Shown here piece after piece: positions 30,275 to 30,394 of a stretch of DNA of 30,394 nt; the stretch's first letter is position 1; every line of letters starts with the position of its first letter. The stretch is taken from positions 1-30,394 of the forward strand of contig NZ_JALXPE010000047.1 of assembly GCF_025143365.1 (NCBI RefSeq), written 5' to 3'. The translations under genes and the position numbers were made by a program. Source of the DNA: Microbacterium sp. p3-SID336. GTDB taxonomy: Bacteria > Actinomycetota > Actinomycetes > Actinomycetales > Microbacteriaceae. The notes under the pieces were generated by a model that saw nothing but the letters and a program-made list of their open reading frames with translations, was not told the origin of the DNA and searched no databases.

Positions 30275-30394
30275 CATCTGGCAGTTCTGGCACGACTCGT
30301 CGTTGTCGAGGACTGCTCCACCCAACCCGCTCACGCCAACGGGCCAGATCGTCCTCCAGCTATCACACGCCTGCTGCGACAGGCGCCGAGCGGT
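30275..30394 (-). other. 5' flank of the intron, open frame of unknown origin
   Basis: Read on the minus strand, this 120-bp exon flank has a frame with no stop through 40 codons that runs straight onto the transposase frame at the splice point. It encodes ...LDNDESCQNCQM rather than the expected OrfB sequence before ThrGluHis. No gene can be named, and the window ends here. Confidence 0.4.

Overview
The window comes from a high-GC Gram-positive bacterium. The gene families and order (DUF3039, pncB, murI-rph-rdgB, a Ku/LigD end-joining pair, a Tad-type CpaF ATPase) and the many apparently leaderless promoters fit an actinobacterium of the Microbacteriaceae, probably Microbacterium or a close relative. 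That assignment is inference from gene content, not from a search.

Positions 1 to about 12,510 look like ordinary chromosome: the end of a membrane protein gene, DUF3039, nicotinate phosphoribosyltransferase, the murI-rph-rdgB cluster, a cation diffusion facilitator, divergent ligD and ku, a DedA protein, tRNA-Leu(UAG), and a three-gene operon (glycosyltransferase, EEP-family hydrolase, YjdF-like membrane protein). The chromosomal part ends in a cpaF/tadA ATPase gene cut off inside its Walker A motif.

From about 12,515 to 27,256 lies an accessory island. It is bounded by a 28-bp imperfect direct repeat: 12 identical bases, 6 different bases, 10 identical bases. Its content, left to right, is: (i) an XRE/ImmA metallopeptidase regulator overlapping a TGT/DpdA-like zinc protein; (ii) a convergent operon of a small winged-helix regulator, with a palindromic operator, and an unknown 206-aa protein; (iii) two tandem large serine recombinases, one intact and one dead, preceded by a leaderless 66-aa protein; (iv) a seven-gene minus-strand operon encoding an HTH-fused Ser/Thr kinase, a small basic protein, an SF2 helicase, a small Cys protein, a HEPN-like protein, a SMEK-domain protein and a PD-(D/E)XK-like protein; (v) two plus-strand genes divergent from it, one unknown and one nuclease-like. 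Module (iv) is the best candidate for an undescribed conflict or anti-phage system, with a possible sensor (helicase), signal (kinase) and several nuclease-type effectors.

Beyond 27,256 the missing cpaF half does not appear, so more foreign DNA follows: a leaderless Mrr-type nuclease domain that seems to be cut by an IS3-family element, and a nearly 2-kb group II intron with its own reverse transcriptase inserted next to the remaining transposase exon. The intron's 5' flank does not look like the rest of that transposase.

Across both chromosome and island, at least nine start codons lie exactly 6 nt behind a TAnnnT-type -10 box. This helped choose starts and supports several small genes.
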